Part shown: positions 1 to 9,292 of the stretch, one piece after another
How the letters are laid out: every line of letters starts with the position of its first letter
Position numbering within the stretch: the stretch's first letter is position 1
Assembly (NCBI RefSeq): GCF_000737535.1
Contig: NZ_CP006269.1
Coordinates: forward strand, 1,860,001 to 1,924,000
DNA length: 64,000 nt
DNA from: Synechococcus sp. KORDI-100
GTDB lineage: Bacteria > Cyanobacteriota > Cyanobacteriia > PCC-6307 > Cyanobiaceae
Reading direction: 5' to 3'
Notes under the pieces: generated by a model
Seen by the model: only the letters and a program-made list of their open reading frames with translations
Told to the model about the DNA's origin: nothing
The model's database searches: none
Program-made: the position numbers and the translations under genes

Positions 1-651
1 TGCGCTCCACTGGCACGACTCCAGAGATCGGGGAGCCACCCTGAGCGCCTGATCGTCGGATTGCAGACAATTCAAGAGAGAGACGCCTTGCACGGCAAAG
101 ACCAATGTGTTGACCGGACATCAACAGCTGAAAAGACAGGTGCTCTTGCTGTCACCCCGACGCAAGATCTGTCTTGGAGACGGGTTTGAACAAACGATGC
201 AGTGGTGTTGGGTGGGCTCTCATCTACGGCAGATGAGCTTGATCCAACCAGAACAAGCGACTTCCCATGCAACGCGAGACCCTTTGCAGTTGTCTCATTG
301 GCGATCTCAGGACAACCCAATTCAGCCAGACAGATGCCGGATGCTCAGGACCCTCGCGATCAACGGGTGACAACAACGCTTCGAGCGGGGCACGAGCACT
401 GCTCAGCGCCATTGAGGCGTGTTGTTTCACCGAGGTTGCCTGAGGAAAAACCTTTCAGCGAAAGGCATGCCGGAAACGTTCACAGTATCAATACTTGAAT
501 TAAGACTTCTCCAGTAGAACTGAAAATTTTGCATAAAACGGCTTACCTCACAATCCCGAAAGCGCGGCGTTGTATACAGAAAATTCAAGTCAACAAGCAC
601 AATAATCGATCTGATTACGTAACCCATCAAGACCCGTTTCAAGAGCTAACC
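1..651. other. left-edge region without a convincing gene
   Basis: Frame +1 is open from the window edge to about base 189 without a start codon, so it could be the tail of a gene outside the window. I recognise no family in it. The remaining open frames up to 651 overlap one another on both strands and look like chance. Confidence 0.3.
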
Positions 652-777
652 ATGAAAAACAGCTCCATCACGACAGACCAGTTGATCTGGGGAGCATTGC
701 TGATGGGATGGATCTTTGGCGTCGCAACGATGCTGCTACTTGGTTACAACCCAGACAACTGCTTCGTAGGCATGTGA
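652..777 (+). CDS. 41-aa one-helix membrane protein
   Basis: Unknown function. The ATG at 652 opens a 41-residue protein with one clear hydrophobic helix (about residues 10-30, LIWGALLMGWIFGVATMLLL) and a short Cys-containing tail. A longer in-frame start exists at 529, but the extra residues are basic, non-hydrophobic and look like leader sequence. This size and shape is common for accessory membrane peptides in picocyanobacteria. It stands alone on its strand. Confidence 0.5.
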   Translation: MKNSSITTDQLIWGALLMGWIFGVATMLLLGYNPDNCFVGM

Positions 778-918
778 TGAGTCAGCCAACTGTGGGCTCC
801 CTCCACAACTGCTAGACGAGGCTTGCCCAGACAGCTGGATTCATCAGCACTTCGCCGAGGGCATCACTGAGCAGCATCCCTTCTTGGTGAAGAAGCAACC
901 CATTCAACGTCTTTGCTC

Positions 919-1170
919 ATGAACGTGAACAACCACATCGAGTTGAAACTCGAGCTACCCAAAGAAAACTGGGATACGGTGCTTCGGGCTCTTCAGGCTG
1001 CTCGGAAAGCGACAAACGACGAGGCTGAACAGCATCAGCTGGATAGGGCACATCAGTTGATTGATAACGCACTGAACGATTCGTCAACACAACAGCTGCT
1101 CAAATCGCCGATTGAGGTGCAGTCAAAGATTCCAATCCAGGTAAAGGTTGTGACAGGCGACTGGACATAA
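919..1170 (+). CDS. hypothetical helical protein
   Basis: Unrecognised. The ATG at 919 gives 83 residues; a TTG two codons upstream is possible. The protein is charged, without signal peptide or membrane segment, and its central part (TVLRALQAARKATNDEAEQH) reads as amphipathic helix. The C-terminal end, rich in Val and Ile, could form strands. No neighbour gives a functional hint. Confidence 0.5.
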   Translation: MNVNNHIELKLELPKENWDTVLRALQAARKATNDEAEQHQLDRAHQLIDNALNDSSTQQLLKSPIEVQSKIPIQVKVVTGDWT

Positions 1171-1409
1171 GGCTGCAATCTAAGCCAAGGCTGGCTCAGA
1201 GAAAAAGCGCAAAAAGCTCAACTCTCACGCAATCGACTTGATTCCCGCGCCGATGCCTTCAAGGCAATTCAGCGGTACTCTTGAGTGGCCAAGATCTGCG
1301 GAGCAAAGACTGTCATGGTTGCTGCCGCTAGTCTTAAGTTGTTGATGACCTCAAACGGTCCGCTTCAGAGACGCTGTTTGTCACCACGCAACATCAACCA
1401 CCATCCAGC

Positions 1410-1652
1410 ATGACTGACAAGAAAAAACTGACTCCGGATAGACTGATGCAAGCCAAAGCTTTTCTGGATAATGGCGTGATATCGAAAGATCAATTTATCG
1501 AAATGACCCATGGACAATCTGACTATGAGACAAATGATGATTCACAACAATTGCTTAAAATAATTGACAAGATCGACTCGATCGAGCAGCACTTACTGAA
1601 ACTTGAATCCCTGATTTCAAAGCTCGACGAGAAAGTCAGCAACCAACGGTAG
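1410..1652 (+). CDS. small coiled-coil protein with SHOCT-like N-terminus
   Basis: 80 residues. Residues 5-32 (KKLTPDRLMQAKAFLDNGVI, then SKDQF) resemble the short SHOCT-type segment in which a Leu/Ala helix is followed by a Gly turn and 'I(S/T)xxEF/QF'. Residues 45-78 show heptad spacing of Leu and Ile typical of a coiled coil, so oligomerisation is likely. Lower GC than the metabolic genes nearby. Function unknown. Confidence 0.5.
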   Translation: MTDKKKLTPDRLMQAKAFLDNGVISKDQFIEMTHGQSDYETNDDSQQLLKIIDKIDSIEQHLLKLESLISKLDEKVSNQR

Positions 1653-1827
1653 ACGCTTCAACAAGCCAAGACTGATGCCGCAATATTTCTCCCATAAGAT
1701 CAATGCCTTGAGTCTCTAATCTCAATGAGGGTACTGCCAGAAGAAGATGTTCTGATCAGGGAAGACATTAGATCAATGAAAACCCAGACAGGTCCATCCA
1801 CGAAACCATACTACTCAAAAATGAAGG

Positions 1828-2241
1828 CTAAGAATCAGTATTATTAATCAACTCAATTGCCTCTTGGATAATCACTTTTTTGTTCCTGTCGAATAAATCC
1901 TGAACATAATTAGCAGCTGCCGCTGAACTTGCGAAAGGGAGAAACAGGTCAAGATCAGGGCTATATGCAAAACATGCATCAACCACTCTATAGTCGTTTT
2001 CTTTAGAAATCCGTTCCGCCAAAATATGAACAAGGTGAATACTGGGCAGGGGCAATGTGATGCTTACAGCGACTGTAACTTTTCCGCCCGACCACGTCCC
2101 ATCCAACAGTCCTACCGCGAACCAGTTTGAACCTGGAATGTCCGAATGAAGTCCCTTGGTATCCATCGTCGTATTAACTGGCCATTTATGGAGTTGTTTC
2201 TCTATTTTAGTGACAAGGATAGTGTTTAAGGCATGAACCAA
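1828..2241 (-). CDS. hypothetical protein
   Basis: Unrecognised 137-residue protein, without signal peptide or clear transmembrane segment. A Gly/Trp-rich middle (LLDGTWSGGKVTVAVSITLP) reads as beta structure, and the C-terminal third is helical. The AT-rich codon use and isolation suggest an accessory gene. The start could also lie at an internal Met. Confidence 0.45.
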   Translation of the reverse strand: MVHALNTILVTKIEKQLHKWPVNTTMDTKGLHSDIPGSNWFAVGLLDGTWSGGKVTVAVSITLPLPSIHLVHILAERISKENDYRVVDACFAYSPDLDLFLPFASSAAAANYVQDLFDRNKKVIIQEAIELINNTDS

Positions 2242-2374
2242 TACCTTCTCCGGCAGCCAGCATTAGGGGTCATGGAGCACGAAAAAATACCTTCTGCAAA
2301 ACAATATTTCAATCAGGTGAAACGGTTGAAGAACAATCGACAAGTGCTAAGTTCCAAGAGTCGCCAGTCATTCG

Positions 2375-3085
2375 ATGCTCGAAGCGCCAGGGAGAGATTC
2401 TGAGCCATCCCGAGAAAATTTTGAAAAAGCAGTCGTGATGATGGCGGCATCAATCATCGAGTGGGTCAATCAACACTGTCTTGGATCTGAAGAGTCCGCT
2501 AGAATTGATGAAATAAACAGCAAAGAAAAATTACTTTCTCCTGCGATAGACCACTTGTGTCAATATGGAATCATGGGCGCAAGAACATCAGGTTTCATAG
2601 CATTAACAGTTGCAAACTTATGGTCCCAGAGTCAATACAGAGTTGGAAAGTATAAAAAGGAAAACTTGAAACAGCAGATGCTTTGGGTGATGCAGTCACC
2701 CCCTGTAGAGGCTGCGATTCTCGAAACGTTCAAGCCACTAGACAAAGAGGGCAAAAAAGATGCTCAGAATTTTGCAAGGGGTTCAGAAGCAATTATCACT
2801 ACATTCGTGAACTGTGCATTGGAAAAGTTCTCCTCCCGTTTCAGCACTGAATCCAACAATTTTATTGAAAATCACCGGAAAGATTTAAGCAAACTCAAAG
2901 ATTTTTTTCACGCAATCGATGAGGGCGGCTTAAGTTACTTAGCCAAAGTTCTCGAATTAACGCTGATAACAACGATGAACAGCGCATTATTCAATTGCGA
3001 ACTGTCAGCAGAGCACTCCTTCTATTACGACTCAACCATTGAATTTCTAGTTGAAATTTTCGAGATTGAAAACACTCAGGAATAA
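2375..3085 (+). CDS. hypothetical all-helical protein
   Basis: 236 residues, predicted mostly helical, acidic and Lys/Glu-rich, without signal peptide or membrane segment. No family motif is recognised. The region 1.4-3.1 kb is more AT-rich than the window average and carries only unknown genes, which fits a small acquired segment, but no integrase or repeat boundary is visible. Confidence 0.55.
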   Translation: MLEAPGRDSEPSRENFEKAVVMMAASIIEWVNQHCLGSEESARIDEINSKEKLLSPAIDHLCQYGIMGARTSGFIALTVANLWSQSQYRVGKYKKENLKQQMLWVMQSPPVEAAILETFKPLDKEGKKDAQNFARGSEAIITTFVNCALEKFSSRFSTESNNFIENHRKDLSKLKDFFHAIDEGGLSYLAKVLELTLITTMNSALFNCELSAEHSFYYDSTIEFLVEIFEIENTQE

Positions 3086-3223
3086 ATTTTCCAGCTGAGA
3101 TCTCACGGCGCTGGGTGATGAGAGACACCTTCTCAGCGTTTGAGAAGTTTTGTGAGGCTTTCCTGCTACACAACCTATAACGGCTCCTCATCTGTTGAAG
3201 TGGCAGTCATATGAGAATCTGCT

Positions 3224-3457
3224 ATGGGAAGACGCGTCGAGTCCAAGCAACTACTCGCAAGACGTCAAACGGAGGCTGCCGTCTTCTCAAGACTTGTACA
3301 GCTCATCTATTTCAGACAAAGCATTGCAGCTGAGTATCTGACAACCATCGGCCTCGGGATCAGCGATGTGCAGGCGTTTTGCTTGTCGTTCGACGAAAGT
3401 GAAGCGAAATCTCTGCGATGTCAACAAGCAATGACAAATCAGAAGTTGATTCATTAA
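3224..3457 (+). CDS. possible small protein
   Basis: 77-residue open frame starting at ATG 3224 with moderate hydrophobic content and no recognised motif. An antisense open frame at 3287-3487 is nearly as plausible, so the coding strand is uncertain. Kept because no other gene covers the interval. Confidence 0.25.
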   Translation: MGRRVESKQLLARRQTEAAVFSRLVQLIYFRQSIAAEYLTTIGLGISDVQAFCLSFDESEAKSLRCQQAMTNQKLIH

Positions 3458-3864
3458 CCCAGCCTGACTTGAAGGCGACAACAACAAAAGGCCTCTTAAA
3501 CGTGATAAACATCAACGCTTGCAAAGGGTGATTCCCTATTCGAAGCAAATTTGGAGCTCTTCACGGAAGAGCTGATCCGTATCTCCATCCAGCCCTCTCA
3601 GCACTAATGGATTAGTCATTCGATCGGACTTGGTCGATCGATTAACGATCAAGTCATCCACATTAAAGCGTCATCAAAAGTCCGCAAAACCGTCATCAGA
3701 TCTGCCGCCATGCTGCAGTATCTGATCATTAATACCTGAGATCATTTCGAGTTTTTCATTCTCAGAGACCGATGATTTCTCGGCAACAAAGTGCACACGA
3801 TTCTGAACTCAACAACATTGCAGAAGTCATTAACAACTGCAGGCAGCCCAGAAGAGTATTTGTT
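3458..3864. other. intergenic stretch, no gene seen
   Basis: AT-richer sequence with only short overlapping open frames. A local palindromic patch (cgatcggacttggtcgatcg, about 3620-3640) is visible, but it has no U-tract and I could not assign it a role. Confidence 0.4.
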
Positions 3865-4131
3865 TCACTGAAGCCTGCGCGCATAAATGGCCGGACTGAC
3901 CTGGCTGACCACTTGTCCATCATCGGTGACGAGTCGGCACGTCACACCGCGACCCATTGATTTGCTGCGAGCCATGGCATAAGCAGGGAATTCGTTCTCG
4001 ATCTCAGCTTCGGTACACCAGATTGAATCGGTTGGACCTTGACATTGCACTTTGAACGACATGGATCCTGGTGCGTCACTGATTCTGGTTTGGCACAACA
4101 TCTTTTCGACCTGACGTACCAACAGTGACAT
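3865..4131 (-). CDS. hypothetical small protein
   Basis: Starting at the internal ATG (4131) gives 88 residues beginning MSLLVRQVEKMLCQTRISDA. Three Cys are spread through the first two thirds, followed by a beta-rich end. The longer frame upstream to 4251 has an Arg-rich, non-conserved-looking lead and is not preferred. Unrecognised family. Confidence 0.45.
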   Translation of the reverse strand: MSLLVRQVEKMLCQTRISDAPGSMSFKVQCQGPTDSIWCTEAEIENEFPAYAMARSKSMGRGVTCRLVTDDGQVVSQVSPAIYARRLQ

Positions 4132-4216
4132 TTTTCGAATGCGGCCTGCAGCTGCTTGTCTGGCGCTGGTTGTGCAGAGGCTCCGGACATTCCCTTGGCA
4201 CGGCTCTTGAGACCGG

Positions 4217-4438
4217 TCATGGTTCCGAATCGTTCGGCCTCTTCTCACCATGAATCTGCAAACAACGGGTCAACCGCTGGATTGATTCCTCCGTGCGACC
4301 ACCTGCCATCAACTGGCGCACCCGTTGCTTGCAGGTTGCGAGCTCCGCATCGCGTCTGCTGTGAATCGTTCGCTCTGAGTGGATGATCTGAATGATCGAC
4401 ATCACTCCGAGCAGAGATCCAGCCGCAAGGATCAGCAT
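4217..4438 (-). CDS. one-helix membrane-anchored small protein
   Basis: Start at ATG 4438 gives 73 residues: an N-terminal hydrophobic helix (MLILAAGSLLGVMSIIQIIH) followed by a basic, Arg-rich helical tail with two Cys. The topology suggests a membrane anchor or uncleaved signal. It lies just upstream of, and on the same strand as, the 3865-4131 gene, so the two may be cotranscribed. Function unknown. Confidence 0.45.
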   Translation of the reverse strand: MLILAAGSLLGVMSIIQIIHSERTIHSRRDAELATCKQRVRQLMAGGRTEESIQRLTRCLQIHGEKRPNDSEP

Positions 4439-4768
4439 CCATCCCCGGGAGAACGTTGGAGTTCCAGACCCCTTGATCTGACACGTCAACGATCTCAAGG
4501 GACCTGAACCAAACAGGTTTTTGAATCTGATCGGAGCCGGCATCACCTGGTCGCTAGGAAGGCAGCATCACCGAATGTTCAAGAACCTTATTGGTGATCA
4601 GGGGCTGCCGTTGCGTATGAGTGGCACATCGCCGTGACAGCCCTGAAGAAGCTGGGAAAGCCCACTGTCCTGTGATTAACGTTGGTCATTAAAACCTTTC
4701 AAAAAGACACGTCACTACTGGGGTTGCCCAGAAACTGTCGAGCAACGATGCATGACCGCGTTTTTTAG

Positions 4769-5269
4769 ATGCTGATCACTTACGTGCTGTGCCTGATCGC
4801 AGGAGGCGTTCTCATTGCCCTGGCGCTTGATAGCGACGGAGACCTGAGCGGCGACGGCAGCGGCGGCAATCTGACGATTCTGTTCAATACTCCCTTCTGG
4901 TCGTTTGGGCTGTTCGGCTTTGGCTTCAGCGGCTTGCTGCTCACCTGGCTGGCTCCAGCAGGCAGCTGGCTGCCGTCCGGTGTGGTCGCCTTGGTGATGG
5001 GTGTGGCGATGGGATGGGTTGCTGCCTGTCTGCTCAGGCTGATGGCCCGCAGAGAGGCAGACAGTCTTGTGCGCAGTGAAGACCTGATCGGCCTTGAAGG
5101 CCTTGTCACGCTGGATCTCACACAACATGAGCGCGGTTTTGTCGAACTGCAGGCGCGAGGCAGCCTGATCCGCCGCCCGGCTGTCAGCGTCGAAGGCAGC
5201 ATCACCAAAGGGGCCTCGGTCGTGGTTGTGGACAGCGACGGGCACACCCTCAGCGTTGAACCCATGTGA
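4769..5269 (+). CDS. NfeD-like / YqiJ-type membrane protein
   Basis: 166 residues. Hydrophobic segments lie near residues 1-19, 43-65 and 70-92 and are followed by a soluble C-terminal domain (about 100-166) with the OB-fold pattern of NfeD proteins (GLEGLVTLDL ... GASVVVVDSDGHTLSVEPM). NfeD proteins are membrane partners of SPFH/flotillin proteins, and two such genes follow at once, which supports the call. The first flotillin start is about 55 bp downstream, so one operon is likely. Confidence 0.75.
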   Translation: MLITYVLCLIAGGVLIALALDSDGDLSGDGSGGNLTILFNTPFWSFGLFGFGFSGLLLTWLAPAGSWLPSGVVALVMGVAMGWVAACLLRLMARREADSLVRSEDLIGLEGLVTLDLTQHERGFVELQARGSLIRRPAVSVEGSITKGASVVVVDSDGHTLSVEPM

Positions 5270-5323
5270 TGGCAGAGCAGCCTGATCTTGCTAGGGGAAG
5301 TGCACAGCATTCACGCCTCCCAT

Positions 5324-6652
5324 ATGTCGGGCCCAACGCTGCGGACGCAGCCCCCAACTCCGGCCTTTCTACCCAGTAACCGAGATCAGTCCGAGATGAT
5401 CGCCGGCGGAGCCATGGCCGTCTTCGTCGGCATCGCGATTCTCACGTTCATCTGTCGCTGGACGATTCGCATCTGCCGGCCCCAGGAGATGCTGGTCGTC
5501 ACCGGTTCAAAATCACGCCAGGGCCAACAGGGCATGAAGGGTTACCGCGTCGTTGCCAACGGCGGATGGACCTTCGTCAAACCCATCCTTGAGACGGCAC
5601 GTCGCATGGATGCCACTCTGCTTCCAGTCCTGGTGGAGGTTCGCAATGCCTACTCCAATGGCGGCACACCCCTGAACATTCAGGCGATCGCCAATGTGAA
5701 GGTGAGCACGGATCCGGCGGTCCGCAACAACGCGATCGAACGGTTCCTGGGGCGCGACCCCGCCGAGATCGTTCAGGTGGCCAAGGAGAACCTGGAGGGC
5801 AACCTCCGCAGTGTGCTGGCCCAGCTCACACCCGAACAGGTGAACGAAGACCGGCTTCGCTTCGCCGAACAGATCGCCGAGGAGGTGGGTCAGGATCTTC
5901 GACGTCTCGGTCTGCAGCTCGACACCCTCAAGATTCAGAGCGTCTCCGACGACGTGGATTATCTGAACTCGATCAGTCGCCGCCGCGTCGCACAGATTGT
6001 GAGAGATGCCGAAATCGCTGAAGCAGAAGCGATCGGACAGGCTGAACGGGTGGAAGCGGAGATGGAAGAGGTGGCGGAGGTGGTTCGCACCGAAGCCGAG
6101 ACGGTTGTGCTGGAGAAAGAGAACGAGGTGCGCACCAGCGTTGCCCTGATGGAAAAAGAGGCTCGCTCCGAGGAGGAGCGCACCGAAGCCGCTGAACTGG
6201 AAGCCCGTGCCAAGGCAGAACAGCAGCTCCAGCAAGTGAGAGCGGAATTGGAACGGCTACGCCTCCGCGCTGAGGAAGTACTGCCCGCGCAGGCCAGTCA
6301 GAAGGCCAAGGAACTGCGAGCGCGAGGCACAGCCGCCGCCACCGCTGAAGACGTCAAAGCCAGCGCCCAGGTCAATGACCTGCTGACTCAGGTGTGGGAC
6401 AGCGCCGGTAGCACGGCTGAGCTGGTGTTTCTGCTGCAACAGATCGAGATGGTGCTGGCCCAGGCGACCCGCCTGCCAAGCCAGCTGCATCTGAAGAAGG
6501 TCACGGCGCTCGATGGCAACGATGCCTCCTCCCTGGCTCACCTGATTGCGCTCAACCATGTGGTGGTGCGCCAGTTCTTTGTACAAGTGAACGAAATCCT
6601 CGGGATCGATCTGCTCGGAACCCTGACCAACACAAGCAAAGGAGATCACTGA
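5324..6652 (+). CDS. SPFH/flotillin-like protein 1
   Basis: Membrane-scaffold protein of the flotillin/YqiK type. From ATG 5324 it has 442 residues: one N-terminal membrane helix (about 25-45), an SPFH/band 7 domain (about 50-230, with VRNAYSNGGTPLNIQAIANV), then a long Glu/Ala-rich coiled coil (about 230-345) and a helical tail. An ATG at 5396 beginning just before the helix is an alternative start, and a TTG at 5288 is less likely. The stop codon is directly followed by the ATG of the paralogue at 6653. Flotillins form oligomeric membrane microdomains; the partner here is probably the NfeD-like protein. Confidence 0.85.
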   Translation: MSGPTLRTQPPTPAFLPSNRDQSEMIAGGAMAVFVGIAILTFICRWTIRICRPQEMLVVTGSKSRQGQQGMKGYRVVANGGWTFVKPILETARRMDATLLPVLVEVRNAYSNGGTPLNIQAIANVKVSTDPAVRNNAIERFLGRDPAEIVQVAKENLEGNLRSVLAQLTPEQVNEDRLRFAEQIAEEVGQDLRRLGLQLDTLKIQSVSDDVDYLNSISRRRVAQIVRDAEIAEAEAIGQAERVEAEMEEVAEVVRTEAETVVLEKENEVRTSVALMEKEARSEEERTEAAELEARAKAEQQLQQVRAELERLRLRAEEVLPAQASQKAKELRARGTAAATAEDVKASAQVNDLLTQVWDSAGSTAELVFLLQQIEMVLAQATRLPSQLHLKKVTALDGNDASSLAHLIALNHVVVRQFFVQVNEILGIDLLGTLTNTSKGDH

Positions 6653-7876
6653 ATGTTTGTCGCCATCGGACTGACGGGAGCTGCCGGAATCTGGGCCTTT
6701 GTGGTGCTCCTGCGTCAGCTGTATTACATCTGTCAGCCCAGCGAAGTGCTGATCTTCGCCGGTTTGAAACGCACAACCGGCTCCGGCCAACGCGTTGGAT
6801 ATCGAACCGTGCGTGGCGGCAGCGCCCTGCGGATTCCGCTGCTCGAAGAGGTCATGCGTCTCGACCTCAGCAACATGATCATCGACCTGCGGGTCGATAA
6901 CGCCTACTCCAAAGGGGGGATCCCGCTCAACGTCTCGGGGGTGGCCAACATCAAGATCTCGGGGGAGGAACCTGGTATTCACAACGCCATCGAGCGGCTG
7001 ATCGGCAAGTCCCAGGACGACATCCGACATATCGCCAAGGAAACACTGGAAGGCAACCTGAGAGGTGTGATGGCCAGCCTCACGCCGGAACAACTCAACG
7101 AGGACAAGCTGACCTTCGCCCGCACCTTGCTGGAGGAGGCCGAGGACGACCTGCAGAAACTGGGTTTGGTGCTCGACACCCTTCAGATTCAGAACATCTC
7201 CGATGACGTTCGCTACCTCGATTCCATTGGTCGCAAACAGCTGGTGGAGCTGAAACGGGACTCGCGCATCGCCGAAGCAGAAGCCTCCTCACAGTCTGCG
7301 GTGAAGCAGGCCGAAAACGAACGGATCACCGCCCTGCGACGCCTCGACAAGGAACTCGCCATCGCCACCGCCAATGCCGAGAAGCGCAAGAAGGATGCCC
7401 TGACCCGCCGGGAAGCACTGGTGGCGGAGGTCCAGGCCGAGGTGGGTGCGGAGCTGGCTCGTGCCGAGGCTGAGCTACCGGTTCAGCAGGAACGGATCAA
7501 ACAGGTGATGCAGCAGCTGGAGGCGGACGTGATCGCTCCGGCGGAATCCGAATGCGAAACGATGGTGGCGGACGCCAAGGGCGAGGCGGCCACCATCGTT
7601 GAGCAGGGCCGCTCCCAGGCGGAAGGTCTCCAGGAGCTGGTGGAGTCGCTCAAGCGCTCCGGGGATGACGCCAAGCGCTTGTTCCTGCTCCAGAAACTGA
7701 AGCCGTTGCTCACCATGCTCAGTGAAACGGTGCAGCCGATTGAGGTGGAGGAGGTCACCCTGATTGGTGAACGGGAGGGCCAGGTGAACCTCTCTCTGGC
7801 CACCCTGTTGCGCCAGTTGCAGGACAGCACCGGTGTCCGGTTGCTGAACAACGACTCCGACGCAGCCGCGAAGTAA
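6653..7876 (+). CDS. SPFH/flotillin-like protein 2
   Basis: 407 residues, same plan as its upstream neighbour: N-terminal membrane helix, SPFH domain and Ala/Glu-rich coiled coil. The two share clear stretches such as ETLEGNLRGVMASLTPEQLN against ENLEGNLRSVLAQLTPEQVN, so they arose by duplication and may form hetero-oligomers. The start abuts the preceding stop with no gap, which implies translational coupling. Confidence 0.85.
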   Translation: MFVAIGLTGAAGIWAFVVLLRQLYYICQPSEVLIFAGLKRTTGSGQRVGYRTVRGGSALRIPLLEEVMRLDLSNMIIDLRVDNAYSKGGIPLNVSGVANIKISGEEPGIHNAIERLIGKSQDDIRHIAKETLEGNLRGVMASLTPEQLNEDKLTFARTLLEEAEDDLQKLGLVLDTLQIQNISDDVRYLDSIGRKQLVELKRDSRIAEAEASSQSAVKQAENERITALRRLDKELAIATANAEKRKKDALTRREALVAEVQAEVGAELARAEAELPVQQERIKQVMQQLEADVIAPAESECETMVADAKGEAATIVEQGRSQAEGLQELVESLKRSGDDAKRLFLLQKLKPLLTMLSETVQPIEVEEVTLIGEREGQVNLSLATLLRQLQDSTGVRLLNNDSDAAAK

Positions 7877-7921
7877 CGAGCCCAGCCTCTGATCTGCCAT
7901 CAACACCATCTCCTTGAGACC

Positions 7922-8158
7922 ATGTCACGCGCCACGAAACTGATCAGCCGTCTCGATCGTGCCCTGAGTCGTCATGAAAGCTTCGGCGACAACCCTGATG
8001 CCTTTGTCGACGAGCTCTTTGCCGACGTGGAGGATCTTGTCAAAGGGCTGGAGCAGAAATCAAAACCGGAGCACTGGGCAGAGATCTACGTGGAGCGCGA
8101 CCGTGCCCGAATCAAACAGGGTGTGCTCAACCGTGTGATGGCACGCGGCTCAGAGTGA
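7922..8158 (+). CDS. small helical protein after the flotillin pair
   Basis: 78 residues, charged and fully helical, without membrane segment. It starts 45 bp after the second flotillin gene on the same strand, so it is likely the last member of the NfeD-flotillin operon. Its 3' end overlaps the end of the convergent ABC ATPase gene by 9 bp. No family recognised. Confidence 0.6.
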   Translation: MSRATKLISRLDRALSRHESFGDNPDAFVDELFADVEDLVKGLEQKSKPEHWAEIYVERDRARIKQGVLNRVMARGSE

Positions 8159-8977
8159 ATCCTCCGGCGTGCTGCTGCCGGTGAGCAGATCCGGAGGCAA
8201 ACCTCCGAAGGTCATCGCCAGATTCTCCGGTGTGAACACTTCGGAGGTGTCTCCGTAGGCGAGCACGGTCTTGTTGATCAGAACCACGAGATCGCAGAAC
8301 TCCCTCACATGGCTGAGGTCATGGGTGGAGATCAGGATCGTGCGGCCTTCATCACGAAACTGCAGAAACAGCTGAGCCATGAGCTTCTCGGTGCGGACAT
8401 CCACGCCGTTGAAGGGCTCATCCAGCAGCAGGACATCAGCGCGCTGGGCGATGGCCCGAGCCAGGAAGGCACGCTTGCGCTGTCCACCGGAGAGGCTGGC
8501 AAGGGGACGATCGCGCAAATCGGACAAATCCACCCGGGCCAGGGCATCGCGCACGGCCACCCGATCGGAACTGCGTGGCAGGCGCAACAGGTTCATGGAG
8601 CCATAGCGCCCCATCATCACCACATCCCACACCGACACCGGGAACTGACTGTTGATGCTCTCGCTCTGAGGCACGTAGGCCACGGCCTGCTGACGCTGGG
8701 CCTCCCGCACCTGACAGCCATTGATCCGAATGCGACCGCGGGAGGGCCTGACGAAGCCGGTGAGAGCCTTGAACAAGGTGGACTTACCGGCTCCATTCAT
8801 CCCAACGAGGCCGCAGATGCAGCCTGCCGGAAGCGTCAGCGTCGCGTCATAGAGAGCAACGGTGCCGGAGTAATCGACGCAGAGTCCTTCCGCTTCGATT
8901 CGATTGATCAGCGTCTGCGCAGAGCTTGTGGGAGCGCCGGTACGCAAAAGGCTCTTCGTTGGATGAACTTGATCCAT
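8150..8977 (-). CDS. Mn/Zn/Fe-type ABC transporter ATP-binding protein
   Basis: 275 residues. Walker A GMNGAGKST (about 59-67), Q-loop (VAYVPQSE), signature LSGGQ, Walker B DVLLLDEPF and H-loop STHDLSH are all present, so the ATPase should be active. Sequence features such as INSQFPVSVWDVVMMGRYG are typical of the metal-chelate (MntA/ZnuC/SitB) group. The matching substrate-binding lipoprotein lies at 10650-11657 on the same strand, but a different gene sits between them and no permease gene is adjacent on either side. Confidence 0.85.
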   Translation of the reverse strand: MDQVHPTKSLLRTGAPTSSAQTLINRIEAEGLCVDYSGTVALYDATLTLPAGCICGLVGMNGAGKSTLFKALTGFVRPSRGRIRINGCQVREAQRQQAVAYVPQSESINSQFPVSVWDVVMMGRYGSMNLLRLPRSSDRVAVRDALARVDLSDLRDRPLASLSGGQRKRAFLARAIAQRADVLLLDEPFNGVDVRTEKLMAQLFLQFRDEGRTILISTHDLSHVREFCDLVVLINKTVLAYGDTSEVFTPENLAMTFGGLPPDLLTGSSTPEDSL

Positions 8978-9292
8978 TCATAGCCGCCATGGCCTCCCAA
9001 ACGCGATCAGCCATCTGGGCTGATCAGCATCACAGTCAGGTGTGATCTGGATCAACAAGCTGCCGGCCCAGGTTGAGGAAGGTGTGCTCAGGGGCCAGAG
9101 CGGCCTTCTGAGATCACCTGCTTCATCCTTCCCATGGCGTTCCATCCAATGAGGCCCCACCAAAACGGCGGCCACGGTGTTCCCCATGAGGCCGATCCTT
9201 CCGTGCTGAATCCTCGGGACGATCGACACAGCCAAGGAGGTGCGGATGCCAGCGACCACGAGGGCGAGTGCTGTCCGGAGGGCAGCCGTTTC

